Below are positions 30,340 through 38,917 of a stretch of 64,000 bases of DNA, piece by piece. Each line of letters starts with the position of its first letter. Position 1 is the stretch's first letter. The notes under the pieces were generated by a model. The model did no database searches. It was not told the origin of the DNA and saw only the letters and a program-made list of their open reading frames with translations. The stretch lies in NCBI GenBank assembly GCA_963742305.1, contig CAVULN010000042.1:1-64000 (forward strand), given 5' to 3'. Source of the stretch: Roseiarcus sp963742305. Lineage in GTDB: Bacteria > Pseudomonadota > Alphaproteobacteria > Rhizobiales > Beijerinckiaceae. The translations under genes were made by a program, and so were the position numbers.

Positions 30340-32268
30340 TCAAATCTCGAATTCGACGCCGATCTCCATGATCTGGGCGGCGGGAATCTTGAAATAGGCG
30401 CCGGGCCGCTGAGCGTTGTGGTGCATGAACGCGAACAGGGCCTCCCGCCACCGGGGCAGACCAAGGCGGCGGCCTGCCGGAATGATGGTCTCGTGGCCGG
30501 TGTAGTAGACCGCCTGACCAAGATCGATATTCGCGATCTGGCCACGTGCGCTCGCCAGCGCGAGCGCCTCGGGCACGTTCGGCTGCTCCATGAAACCGTA
30601 GCGCACCTCCGCGCGCTCGATGCCCTCCGAGATCGACGTCACGGCGACTCGATCCTCGTCCGGCACGTAGGGCGTCTCGGTCGTGGTCACAGCGACGAAC
30701 AGGACATGCTCGTGCAGCGTGCGATTGAACTTGACGTTCTGCGAAAGCGCCAGCGGCACGCCCTTTGCCATGCGGCCCAGCACGATCGCGGCTCCAGTCA
30801 GGCGATTCGGCGGTTCGCTCTTGATGTGGGCAAGGAAATCCTGCACCCGCTCGCGCAATTCGACGCGGAAAGCGTCCATCATCTCCTCGCCCTTGCGCCA
30901 GGTCAGCATGAGAAAGGCGATGACGAACGCGATCAGCAATGGAAACCACCCGCCCTCGAAGATCTTGGTCGTGGTCGAGGCGAAGAACAGGAGGTCGATC
31001 GCGAGCAGGGCGCCGTTGACCGAATAGACCAGAAGCGGATTGTGTTTCCAGTGCAGGGCGACGAACGTCGCCATCAGCGTGGTGATGACCATGAGCAGCG
31101 ACACGGCAATGCCGTACGCGCCGGCCAGCGCGTCCGACGAGCCGAAGCCGACAACCGCGATCAGCGTGCCGGCGGCGAGCGCCCAATTGACGAATGGCAC
31201 ATAGATCTGGCCGATCTCGCGCCCCTCGGTATGGATGACGTTCATCCGTGGCAGGAAGCCGAGCGAAATGGCCTGCTGGGTCAGCGAATAGGCGCCGGAG
31301 ATGATCGACTGCGAGGCGATCACGGTGGCGACTGTGGCGAGCGCGACCAGCGGATAGTGCGCCCATTGCGGCGCAAGCTCGAAGAACGAATTCTCCAGGT
31401 CCCGGGGCCGGGTCAACAGGAGGCCGCCCTGGCCGAAGTAATTGAGGACGAGCGCCGGCAGCGCCACGCCGAACCAGGCCACGCGGATCGGCAGCGGGCC
31501 GAAATGCCCCATGTCGGCGTAGAACGCCTCGCCCCCGGTCACCGCCAGAAACGCGCCGCCGACGACCACCAGGGCGAGCGGCCCGGCATGCCAGAGATAG
31601 GTGATCGCCGCCAGCGGATTGAGCGCGGCGAGCACGGCGGGCGCCTTGACGATGCCGCCGACCCCGAGGACGCCCGCGACAACGAACCAGACCAGCATGA
31701 CCGGCCCGAACAGGCCGCCGATGAACGAGGTGCCGTTGCGCTGAATGAGAAACAGGCCGACCAGGATGACGACCGTCACGGGCACGACCGCGTGCTGCAA
31801 TTGCGGGGCGTAGATCTTGAGCCCCTCGATCGCGCTCAGAACGGAAATCGCTGGCGTGATCGTGCCGTCGCCATAGAGCAGGGTCGCGCCGACGAGGCCG
31901 ACCAGAACCATCGCCGCCCTCAGGCTGTTCTGCTTGGCGCGGCGCGGGCTGACCAGCGCCAGCAGCGCCAGGATGCCGCCCTCGCCGTGATTGTCGGCGC
32001 GCATGATCAGGATCGCGTATTTGAACGAGATGACGACGATGAGCGACCAGAAGATCAAGGACACGATGCCGAGCACCGCCTCCGGCGCGACTTCACCAGA
32101 GGGGCTCGCGGACCTTGCGGCGACATTCAGCGTGTAGAGCGGGCTCGTGCCGATATCGCCGAACACGACGCCCATTGCGGCGAGCGCCGCCGGGCCCAGG
32201 GCGCGTGCGCTCCTCTCCCTGGGCGCCCCCGCCGGCGTCCCGTCGGTCTTCGCCGTTGCACTCATCAA
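30340..32268 (-). CDS. kup: Low-affinity potassium transporter Kup
   Basis: A 642-residue inner-membrane K+/H+ symporter with twelve predicted membrane helices. The family N-terminus is clear: MGVVFGDIGTSPLYTLN, then RADNHGEGGILALLAL, LLYGDGTITPAISVLSAIEG and IASQSIISGAYSLTQQAI. The cytoplasmic C-terminal domain runs from about residue 450 and ends in EIGVEFEI. Length is normal. Flanks are the sugar-transport operon downstream and an outer membrane protein gene upstream, both on the same strand but with spacers. Confidence 0.95.
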   Translation of the reverse strand: MMSATAKTDGTPAGAPRERSARALGPAALAAMGVVFGDIGTSPLYTLNVAARSASPSGEVAPEAVLGIVSLIFWSLIVVISFKYAILIMRADNHGEGGILALLALVSPRRAKQNSLRAAMVLVGLVGATLLYGDGTITPAISVLSAIEGLKIYAPQLQHAVVPVTVVILVGLFLIQRNGTSFIGGLFGPVMLVWFVVAGVLGVGGIVKAPAVLAALNPLAAITYLWHAGPLALVVVGGAFLAVTGGEAFYADMGHFGPLPIRVAWFGVALPALVLNYFGQGGLLLTRPRDLENSFFELAPQWAHYPLVALATVATVIASQSIISGAYSLTQQAISLGFLPRMNVIHTEGREIGQIYVPFVNWALAAGTLIAVVGFGSSDALAGAYGIAVSLLMVITTLMATFVALHWKHNPLLVYSVNGALLAIDLLFFASTTTKIFEGGWFPLLIAFVIAFLMLTWRKGEEMMDAFRVELRERVQDFLAHIKSEPPNRLTGAAIVLGRMAKGVPLALSQNVKFNRTLHEHVLFVAVTTTETPYVPDEDRVAVTSISEGIERAEVRYGFMEQPNVPEALALASARGQIANIDLGQAVYYTGHETIIPAGRRLGLPRWREALFAFMHHNAQRPGAYFKIPAAQIMEIGVEFEI

Positions 32269-32440
32269 GCGGCCTTTTGCGACCGGTCTGGGGTTTTGGA
32301 GACCGTAACGCAGGGGCCGTCGGGCGTAAACGGGCCCGCCCGTCCGCGCTCCCCGGCGCTTTGCCGGGCGCGGAATGGCCGGCGTCTAAAAGCGGGATCG
32401 CGCCGAGGACGACGCGTCCGGCGGCGGGCCAGCCGCGCTC

Positions 32441-33403
32441 CTACTGCAGGGTGTAGCGAATGCCCGCCAGGATCTGTTGCGACCAGTTGTTTTCCTTGAA
32501 CCTCATGCCGGTTTGCGGACTGATGAGGGTGTTGATCGCGCCGCTGTTCAAAAATCGATAGCCGACGTCGAGCGTCGCGCTCGGAGTGAGCTGAAACCCG
32601 AGCCCGGCGGAGAGCGCCCAGGCGAAGGTGTAGGTCGTCGAACTGAACGAGCGATTCCAGTTCTGCTGCGCGAAGGCGATGTTGGGTTGCGGGGCGATCG
32701 CATTGCCGTACGGGTCGAGCCAGATCTGCGGAAAGGCGCCGGTCGGGGTGAGGTCGGCGGCGTAGGGCTGGCCGTTGGCGGTCTCGTTGAAGGCGAGGCT
32801 TCCCGACATGGTGTTGATGTTGAAGCCGAGGCCGCCGCCGATATAGGGCGTGAAGCCGTAGTAGGTTCCAAGGTCGACATAGGCGTTGCCGAGGAACGTG
32901 TTGTTGTGCTGCTTGAGGCTCGTCTGGCCGATGCAGGTATTGGAGGTGTTGTAGAGATAGCCGAGGAGCGGGTTGGGCGGAACCTGGCTGGTCAATCCGG
33001 TCAGCCCATACGGGCACACGACCGTCGACTGGCTCGATCCGCCGGGCCCGGTGCGGTAGTCCCAGGTCGCGTCGAAACGCAGGTAGTTGTTGAAGCGATA
33101 GCCCGCGCCGACCCCTCCGGTGAAGTCGGTCGAGTGCATGGTCTGTCCGGAATAGACGGGGAGCGTCGAGCCGGCGAACCCGGGCGGCGGCGCCGAGAGG
33201 GCGGGCAGCGTGAGCGACGGCCCGTCGTCGAAGCTCACGCCGAGATCGCCGCGCACGTACCAGCCGGAGCCCACCTCGTAGAGGAGCGGCCCGGCGTTCG
33301 CCGGCATGCTGAGCGGCGGAGAGGTCCCAAGGAGATCGGCGGCCCAGGCCGGCGCGGCCGCCGCGATCGCTCCGGCGCACGCGAGAGAGAAGAGAACCTT
33401 CAT
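32441..33403 (-). CDS. Outer membrane beta-barrel protein
   Basis: 320 residues with a signal peptide ending AWAAD (residue 22). The mature part alternates aromatic and Gly residues as in OmpA-type or Omp25-like barrels of Hyphomicrobiales: GWYVRGDLGVSFDD, GGVGAGYRFNNYLRFDATWDY, TPYIGGGLGF and LSAGLGFQLTPSATLDVGYRF, ending with a terminal strand and aromatic-rich tail (QQILAGIRYTL). Two cysteines in an external loop may pair. A TATAAT box lies about 105 bases upstream. Confidence 0.8.
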   Translation of the reverse strand: MKVLFSLACAGAIAAAAPAWAADLLGTSPPLSMPANAGPLLYEVGSGWYVRGDLGVSFDDGPSLTLPALSAPPPGFAGSTLPVYSGQTMHSTDFTGGVGAGYRFNNYLRFDATWDYRTGPGGSSQSTVVCPYGLTGLTSQVPPNPLLGYLYNTSNTCIGQTSLKQHNNTFLGNAYVDLGTYYGFTPYIGGGLGFNINTMSGSLAFNETANGQPYAADLTPTGAFPQIWLDPYGNAIAPQPNIAFAQQNWNRSFSSTTYTFAWALSAGLGFQLTPSATLDVGYRFLNSGAINTLISPQTGMRFKENNWSQQILAGIRYTLQ

Positions 33404-33508
33404 TGGCTGCCCCCGAATCGCCGCGTCGGCGCGGGATGCGGCGACGCTTCAGGGTAGTCTGGCGGCCATTACTTAAATCTTATTTAACGACAACGAACTG
33501 TTACCCAT

Positions 33509-33514
33509 ATTATA
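33509..33514 (-). promoter_or_regulatory. Candidate -10 box upstream of the outer membrane protein gene
   Basis: Reads TATAAT on the minus strand, inside an AT-rich island (33470-33545) that contrasts with the GC-rich surroundings and sits about 105 bases before the barrel-protein start. No good -35 match at 17 bases is visible, so this is tentative. Confidence 0.35.
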
Positions 33515-33638
33515 CTTTAGTGAGCAACTAACGTACAGTAACCATCGCCCTACCGTTGAGGAATGGCCGCGCAACCCAAGTCTTGCCGCCGCCGCTTGCG
33601 CGGGCCTTGAGCGGGTCCACGCGACTGGCGGCGCGCGG

Positions 33639-34076
33639 TCAGGAACGGGCGAGCATAAGGCCCACGCAGGCGAGCGCGACGCCCACAATCTGAGTCGGTC
33701 CCAATGGCCTCGCCTCGGTCCCCAAAAGGCCGAAGCTGTCGATGACCGCCGACGCGACGGCGATGACCAGGAAATAGACGAGGAAGGTCTGGGTCGGGCC
33801 GAGCCTGGGCGCGACAAAGGCGAGGCCGGTGACAATGAACGCCCCCATCATGCCGCCCAGGATGGCCTTCCATCCGTGAGCCATGACGAGGCTGGCGTCG
33901 GGGAGCGGCAGCCGGAAGATGACGAACGCCGCCACGATCAGGGTGACCATCGAGGCGACGGTGGAGATGGTCCCGACCCAGATCACGCCGATGCCCGATT
34001 TGACCGCCGAGCCGTTGGTCATCGCCTGCAGGGCCTGGAAGAACCCGCACGCCATCGCAACCATCAATAAGGTCAT
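33639..34076 (-). CDS. YdcZ-family DMT transporter
   Basis: 145 residues from ATG 34076, an internal choice that starts directly at the first membrane helix. Four to five hydrophobic segments are visible, with FFQALQAMTNGSAVKSGIG and GAFIVTGLAFVAPRLGP. These match the YdcZ (DUF606) half-size members of the drug/metabolite transporter superfamily, which normally work as dimers. Substrate unknown. Confidence 0.75.
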   Translation of the reverse strand: MTLLMVAMACGFFQALQAMTNGSAVKSGIGVIWVGTISTVASMVTLIVAAFVIFRLPLPDASLVMAHGWKAILGGMMGAFIVTGLAFVAPRLGPTQTFLVYFLVIAVASAVIDSFGLLGTEARPLGPTQIVGVALACVGLMLARS

Positions 34077-34117
34077 TTTCAGCCTCTCCAACTCCGCAAG
34101 TCCTCTCGCTGTGACCC

Positions 34118-35086
34118 TCAAGGTTCACGCCCGACGGCGGGCGCCCCGTCGATGAAGCGCGTCTTGGCGAGAAACGCCGACAGCCGCTTTGAAAAAGCCC
34201 TTCTCACGGCCGTGAGCGGCGGGCGGGTCCGCCGCCATGCGGGCCTCTCGGGCGCGCCGGCCAAGTCCGGCCACGGCGAGCCCGCGAACCAGTCGCGGTA
34301 GGCCTCCGCGAACCGCGCCTCGCCTTTCCATTGGCCGAACTCCCAGGGCTTCGGCGCATTGACGAAATGGAGCACGATCGGCTCGAGCCGGCGTTCGAGG
34401 TCGAGGAGGAAAAAGTCGCCCATGAAATTGAAGCGCGGCGAAAGCGGCGCGAAATCGCCGCGGAGCGTCAAGTTGAGCGCGTCCTGCTCCATGAAAGGGA
34501 ACCGTTCCGGGCGGTCGCCGAGCGCCGCCGTCACCCGCTCCGTCACCTTTAGCGTCCGCCACGCGGCGCGGTCGATCGCCATGAGCCCCGCGTTGAAATA
34601 GGGCGTGTCGAGGGCAAGCCCGAGCGAGCGGCGCGCGCGCTGGAATCGCCGCGCCAGCGCGTCGCCCTTGAAGTCCATGAGAAAAATCATGTCATAGGCC
34701 GCGGCGAGCGGCTTGCCGCCAAGGTCGAAGCCTTCGAGCCGCTTCAGGCCGGGGCGGACAATCAGCATGTCCGAGTCGATGCTCACGATCCGCTCGAAAC
34801 GCGCGGGCAGGATCTCGTCGAGGAACAGCCGGCGGAAAACCGCGCGCGAAAAGCGGCCTCGCGCCGCGAGGCTCACGTCGAAACGGCGAAAGTCGAGGGT
34901 CACGAGCTCGATGCGCTCGCGCAGACGCGCTGGCAGCCTGTCGAACCCCGGCGCGACGTCGCCCCCTTCGCAGATGAGAAAGATCTCGCGGCTCTCGCCC
35001 GGCTCGGCCTCGATGAGGGACGCGATCGCGCGCACGGCCGGGGCAAAGAACGCCCGGTCCGGCGTGAAGCAATAGGCGGTTCGCAT
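34118..35086 (-). CDS. Glycosyltransferase family 8-like protein
   Basis: 322 residues from ATG 35086. The N-terminus AYCFTPDRAFFAPAVRAIASL and the DxD motif in IVSIDSDMLIVRPGL mark a GT-A enzyme of family GT8. The acceptor side has FNAGLMAIDRAAW and FMEQDALNLTLRGDF, and the family His is in IVLHFVNAPKPW. It probably adds a hexose to lipopolysaccharide or another glycan. It starts 29 bases after the zur stop on the same strand. Confidence 0.8.
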   Translation of the reverse strand: MRTAYCFTPDRAFFAPAVRAIASLIEAEPGESREIFLICEGGDVAPGFDRLPARLRERIELVTLDFRRFDVSLAARGRFSRAVFRRLFLDEILPARFERIVSIDSDMLIVRPGLKRLEGFDLGGKPLAAAYDMIFLMDFKGDALARRFQRARRSLGLALDTPYFNAGLMAIDRAAWRTLKVTERVTAALGDRPERFPFMEQDALNLTLRGDFAPLSPRFNFMGDFFLLDLERRLEPIVLHFVNAPKPWEFGQWKGEARFAEAYRDWFAGSPWPDLAGAPERPAWRRTRPPLTAVRRAFSKRLSAFLAKTRFIDGAPAVGREP

Positions 35087-35114
35087 CGTCCCCCTCGTGA
35101 GAGCCGCGCGCGGC

Positions 35115-35594
35115 TCAGGCCGCGCAGTCGCGGCAAAGGCCGACGAGTTCCACCATCTGCCGTCGCGGCGCAAAGCCCACCCGCTTCGCGGCTTCCTGCA
35201 GCAGACGGTCGAGCCGGGCGTCGTCGATCTCGTCGCTCCGTCCGCACTTCTCGCACAAGAGCAGCGCGCCATGATGGGCGTGGCCGAGGTGCTCGCAGGG
35301 CGCATAGGCGTTGCGGCTCTCGATCTTGTACACGAATCCGTGATCGAGGAAGAACTCGAGCGTGCGATAGACGGTCGGCGGGGCGATCGCCTTGCCCTCG
35401 AGCCGCGCGAGCTGGTCGATGATCGCATAGGCGCCGAGCGGGCCCGAGCTTTTGGCCAGGATGGCCAGGACCTGCCGGCGAAGGGGAGTCAGATGCAGCC
35501 CTTTCAAGGCGCAGGCGCTCTCCACCCCCGCCAGCCATCGAACCGCGCCCGGCTTGAGGCGCGAGTTCCTCGTCGACGCCGTCGTTCTCATCAT
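35115..35594 (-). CDS. zur: Fur-family zinc uptake regulator Zur
   Basis: A 159-residue cytoplasmic repressor. The winged helix includes LTPLRRQVLAILAKSSGPLGAY and PPTVYRTLEFFLDHGFVYKI. The metal sites are the HLGHAHHG cluster and two CxxC pairs, CEKC and CRDC, the structural zinc site of Fur/Zur proteins. Divergence from znuACB and the shared 137-base spacer identify it as Zur rather than Fur. With zinc bound it should repress znuACB and probably itself. Confidence 0.88.
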   Translation of the reverse strand: MMRTTASTRNSRLKPGAVRWLAGVESACALKGLHLTPLRRQVLAILAKSSGPLGAYAIIDQLARLEGKAIAPPTVYRTLEFFLDHGFVYKIESRNAYAPCEHLGHAHHGALLLCEKCGRSDEIDDARLDRLLQEAAKRVGFAPRRQMVELVGLCRDCAA

Positions 35595-35670
35595 TTCCGC
35601 TCTCGCTCACATTACGGCCGGAGCTTCCGAAAAGCATATAACGCTCCGGATTGGGCTTGCCTACCGATAA

Positions 35671-35686
35671 GATATAACATAACATC
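35671..35686. promoter_or_regulatory. Candidate Zur operator
   Basis: GATATAACATAACATC is an imperfect palindrome (10 of 16 positions symmetric) in the zur/znuA spacer, 46 bases before the znuA start. It resembles the ATAAC-rich Zur boxes described in alphaproteobacteria. A second CATATAACG half lies at 35636-35643. No binding evidence is available. Confidence 0.5.
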
Positions 35687-35731
35687 CCATGCCGAAGTTT
35701 GGCGCTTCAATCGATACGGAGGCCTGTTCCC

Positions 35732-36601
35732 ATGATCAACAAGCTCCATCTTTTCGCAGCGATCGCGCTCTGCGGCCTCGCCGCTCCCGCTCTCGCCGAC
35801 CCGGTGAAAGTGGTCGCGGCGGAGAATTTCTACGGCGACATGGCGCGCCAGATCGGCGGCGCGAATGTCGCGGTGACCAGCATTCTCTCCAACCCGGACG
35901 ACGACCCGCACCTGTTCGAAGCAAGCCCCTCGACAGCGAAGGCGCTGAGCGACGCCAGGGTCGTCATCGTCAACGGGGTCGGTTACGACCCGTGGATGGA
36001 GAAGCTGCTCAGCGCCCACAACGCGCCCGGCCGCAAGGAGATCGTCGTCGGCAAGTTGGTCGGCCACAAGCCCGGCGACAACCCGCACCTTTGGTACGAT
36101 CCCGCTTACATGAAGGCCGCGGGCAAGGCGCTGGTCGCCGACCTCGCTGCTGTCGATCCGGCGCACAAGGCTGATTACGAACAAGGGTACGCGAAGTTCG
36201 TCGACGCGCTGAAGCCGCTCGACGACAAGATCGCCATGATGCGCAAATCCTATGCCGGCCAGCCAGTCACCGCCTCAGAGCCGGTGTTCGGCTATCAGGC
36301 GAAGCTCATCGGTCTGAACGTGCACAACGAAAAATACGCGCTTGCGATCATGAACAACGCTGAGCCGACCCCTTCGGAAGTGGCGGCGTTCGAGAACGAT
36401 CTCAAGCGCAAGAAGGTGAAGGCGATGCTCTATAACGCCCAGGCGAGCGAGCCCGCGGTCGCCAAGCTGGTGCAGATGGCCAAGGACAACGATATTCCGG
36501 TCGTCGGCGTCTCCGAGACCGAGCCGGCCAACTCGTCCTATCAGGAGTGGATGATGGGGCAATTGAACGCGCTCGACAAAGCGCTCGCCGGCGGGGCGTA
36601 A
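35732..36601 (+). CDS. znuA: Zinc/manganese ABC transporter substrate-binding protein
   Basis: 289 residues from ATG 35732, with a signal peptide ending ALADP (residue 22). It is a cluster A-I metal-binding protein. Expected ligands visible are His60 (DDDPHLFE) and His119 (GDNPHLWYD). The third ligand position reads TASEPVFGY, with Glu183 where classical ZnuA has His. The fourth is probably Glu262 or Glu264 in GVSETEP. The His-rich loop of enterobacterial ZnuA is absent. Linkage to Zur argues for zinc, but the ligand set is also seen in manganese binders. Confidence 0.85.
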   Translation: MINKLHLFAAIALCGLAAPALADPVKVVAAENFYGDMARQIGGANVAVTSILSNPDDDPHLFEASPSTAKALSDARVVIVNGVGYDPWMEKLLSAHNAPGRKEIVVGKLVGHKPGDNPHLWYDPAYMKAAGKALVADLAAVDPAHKADYEQGYAKFVDALKPLDDKIAMMRKSYAGQPVTASEPVFGYQAKLIGLNVHNEKYALAIMNNAEPTPSEVAAFENDLKRKKVKAMLYNAQASEPAVAKLVQMAKDNDIPVVGVSETEPANSSYQEWMMGQLNALDKALAGGA

Positions 36602-37417
36602 TTGAGCGCGCTCTCCTTCGCCAGGGCGACGGTGAGGCTCGGCGGCCGGGAGATTCTCAAGGCCGCCAGCTTCGAGATCGACGATGGCGAGTTCGTCGGC
36701 ATGCTGGGCGCGAACGGGGCCGGCAAGACGACGCTCATGCGCGCCGCGCTCGGTCTCGTACCCGTCGCTTCAGGCGAGGTCCGCGCGCTCGGCCGCAGGG
36801 CGACGCGCGGCAACGCGCAAATCGGCTACATGCCGCAGAACCGCGGAGCGATCGCGGGCTTGCGGCTTCGTGGATGGGATGTGGTCGCCTCCGCCGCGAT
36901 CGGCGCGCGCTTCGGCTTCACCCGGCTCGACAAAGCGATGAGACGCGAGATCGACTGGGCGCTCGACGAGGTCGGCGCGCTCGACCTCGCGCAGCGTGGA
37001 ATCGGCGAATTGTCGGGCGGCGAGCGCCAGCGCGTGCTGTTGAGCCAGGCCTTGATCGGCAAGCCCCGCCTCATCATGCTCGACGAGCCCCTGATCTCGC
37101 TCGATCCCGCACATCAGAGAAACGTGGTCGAAATCGCGCGGCGCATTTGCGACGACCTCAAGATCGCAATCCTGTTCAGCGCCCATGAGCTCAATCCGCT
37201 GGTCAACGCCATCGATCGCGTCCTCTACCTCGGCGGGGGCGAAGCGGTGATCGGGGCGGTCGACGAGGTCGTGACCGGGCCGGTGCTGTCGCGCCTCTAC
37301 GGCGCGCCGATCGAGGTCGTGCGCATCGGCAATCGCTATTACGTGATGGCGGGCGACGTCGACGTCGAGCATGACGCGCACCGCCACGATCATCACGATC
37401 ACGGCGCCCATGCTTGA
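36602..37417 (+). CDS. znuC: Zinc ABC transporter ATP-binding protein
   Basis: 271 residues from TTG 36602, immediately after the znuA stop. Walker A is GANGAGKTTL, the Q-loop GYMPQNRG, signature ELSGGERQRVLLSQ, Walker B LIMLDEP and switch His in SAHELNP. The last 15 residues are His/Asp-rich (HDAHRHDHHDHGAHA), a possible cytoplasmic zinc buffer or sensor. It energises ZnuB at the inner membrane and overlaps znuB by 8 bases. Confidence 0.92.
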   Translation: MSALSFARATVRLGGREILKAASFEIDDGEFVGMLGANGAGKTTLMRAALGLVPVASGEVRALGRRATRGNAQIGYMPQNRGAIAGLRLRGWDVVASAAIGARFGFTRLDKAMRREIDWALDEVGALDLAQRGIGELSGGERQRVLLSQALIGKPRLIMLDEPLISLDPAHQRNVVEIARRICDDLKIAILFSAHELNPLVNAIDRVLYLGGGEAVIGAVDEVVTGPVLSRLYGAPIEVVRIGNRYYVMAGDVDVEHDAHRHDHHDHGAHA

Positions 37418-38201
37418 ATACGATTTCATGCGCACGGCCTTCATGGCGTCGGGCATTGCGGCCGTGCTCGCGGGAACGGTCGGCTTCTTTCTGGTCATGC
37501 GCGGGCAGACCTTCGCCGGTCACGCGCTGTCGCATGTCGGCTTCAGCGGCGCGACCGGGGCGTTGCTGTTCGGCCTGTCGCCGCTCACCGGACTCGTCGG
37601 CTTCACCGTTGTCGCCGGGATCGGGATGGGGCTGTTCGGGGAGAAGCTCGCCGAGCGGGATGTCGCGATCGGCATGATGCTGTCGGTCGCGCTGGGCCTG
37701 GGGCTTCTGTTCCTGCATTTCTATACCGCCGCGGCGACGCAGGCGGCGTCGCTCCTGTTCGGCAATGTGCTTGGCGTCGATTCGTCCGCGCTTGTGACGC
37801 TCGCCGCGCTCGCAGTCGTGAGCTTTGTCGCGCTCGCAATCATCATCCGGCCGCTCATTTTCGCATCGCTCGAAGCCGAGCTTGCGGAAGCGCGCGGCGT
37901 GCCGGTTCGCTTCGTCTCGACAGCGTTTCTCGCCATCGTCGCGGTGGCCGTCGCCGAATGCGCGCAGATCGTCGGCGTGCTGCTGGTGTTCACGCTGATG
38001 GTCGGCCCCGCCGCGGCGGCGCAGAATCTTTCGCGCCGGCTCGCCGGCGGCGTGTTTCTGGCGGCGGGTCTGGCGCTCGCGGAGGCCTGGGGCGGCTTGA
38101 CGCTTTCCTACGCCACCGACTGGCCGACCTCGTTCTGGATCACGGCCCTGTCGGCTCTCGTCTATCTCGTGAGCCTCGGCGCGCGTTTCCGGGCCTGGTA
38201 A
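37410..38201 (+). CDS. znuB: Zinc ABC transporter permease
   Basis: 263 residues from ATG 37410, overlapping the znuC end. It is an ABC-3 family permease with seven to eight hydrophobic helices. Family hallmarks are RGQTFAGHALSHVGFSGATGALLFG near the start and VGVLLVFTLMVGPAAAAQNLSRR later. It closes the zur-regulated import unit. A strong hairpin follows 20 bases after its stop. Confidence 0.92.
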   Translation: MLEYDFMRTAFMASGIAAVLAGTVGFFLVMRGQTFAGHALSHVGFSGATGALLFGLSPLTGLVGFTVVAGIGMGLFGEKLAERDVAIGMMLSVALGLGLLFLHFYTAAATQAASLLFGNVLGVDSSALVTLAALAVVSFVALAIIIRPLIFASLEAELAEARGVPVRFVSTAFLAIVAVAVAECAQIVGVLLVFTLMVGPAAAAQNLSRRLAGGVFLAAGLALAEAWGGLTLSYATDWPTSFWITALSALVYLVSLGARFRAW

Positions 38202-38220
38202 GCGGCTGAGGCGGCGGGAT

Positions 38221-38246
38221 CCGGAGGGCCTTTGCGGCCGCTCCGG
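38221..38246. terminator. Hairpin terminator candidate after znuB
   Basis: CCGGAGGGCC (38221-38230), a TTTGC loop, then GGCCGCTCCGG. The stem is ten pairs with one bulged base. It lies between znuB and a convergent small ORF, so it could act on both strands. No U-tract is present. Confidence 0.5.
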
Positions 38247-38252
38247 TCTCCA

Positions 38253-38453
38253 TCACCTCTTGGGCCTGGGGAAATCGAACGGAAAATCCCAGCAAAACTC
38301 GACTGGCCCCGGCTTCGGGGCCTGCAGGGTCTCGCCGCCGTTCTTGGCGTCGACGGGATCCACCCTCCCCGCAGCGCTGGTTCCCGCGCCCGTGGTCTCG
38401 TTGTCTGCGCGGCGGACGACCCCACCCGCCCGCTTCCCGCCATTCGAAGCCAT
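38253..38453 (-). CDS. Candidate small protein (66 aa)
   Basis: From ATG 38453, with GGAG 6 bases upstream. Third codon positions are strongly GC-biased along the whole frame, as in real genes here. The first two-thirds is low-complexity Gly/Ala/Arg/Thr. The C-terminus PVEFCWDFPFDFPRPKR is aromatic and proline-patterned. I do not recognise a family. The opposite strand is also open over part of this stretch, which lowers confidence. Confidence 0.45.
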   Translation of the reverse strand: MASNGGKRAGGVVRRADNETTGAGTSAAGRVDPVDAKNGGETLQAPKPGPVEFCWDFPFDFPRPKR

Positions 38454-38703
38454 GACCAACTCCATACTCAATCGACTTGGAATTGTACTAGCCGATCCAC
38501 CCTTTGTCCGCCGTGATCCGGATCACATTTCGCATCTGGGGCGTCTCGTCGCGTGATCCCATTCGCCAGGTGAGCCCCGCAAAGCATCATGGCCATGAAT
38601 GTTGTGTATGGCGCCAGACGATCGTTCACTTTTATCGGCATTTCCGTTAGGATGGTAAACAGCCCTTGAATACACGCCAGATTGTCGCTGATTTCGGTTA
38701 CGC

Positions 38704-38916
38704 ATGATCACCATCGCCATTTGGGTTATCGTCGTTTTACTCGGCGCAATCGTCTATATCGTCTGGCATGGACTTCAGATCACTCGGGCTCAACACCAGG
38801 GCATGATGGCCGCGCTGGCCAGTCTCGGGGACACCCACCGGCTCGGCTACGATGCGCTGACGCTCACGGTTCAGCGCCTCGAGCGGCGGGTCAATCAGCT
38901 GGAGGAACGGCGCTGA
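38704..38916 (+). CDS. Small single-pass membrane protein with coiled coil
   Basis: 70 residues from ATG 38704. Residues 3-22 are one hydrophobic helix (IAIWVIVVLLGAIVYIVW). The rest is polar and ends in a heptad-like helix, LTLTVQRLERRVNQLEERR. A role as a small assembly or signalling partner is possible but unsupported. An AT-rich promoter-like stretch precedes it (38600-38700). It ends 1 base before the pirin gene on the other strand. Confidence 0.6.
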   Translation: MITIAIWVIVVLLGAIVYIVWHGLQITRAQHQGMMAALASLGDTHRLGYDALTLTVQRLERRVNQLEERR

Positions 38917-38917
38917 C

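Noticed and set aside
30295..32499. 734-codon plus-strand frame over kup
   Set aside because: Antisense shadow of the potassium transporter; extreme Asp/Arg/Gln composition and no domain.
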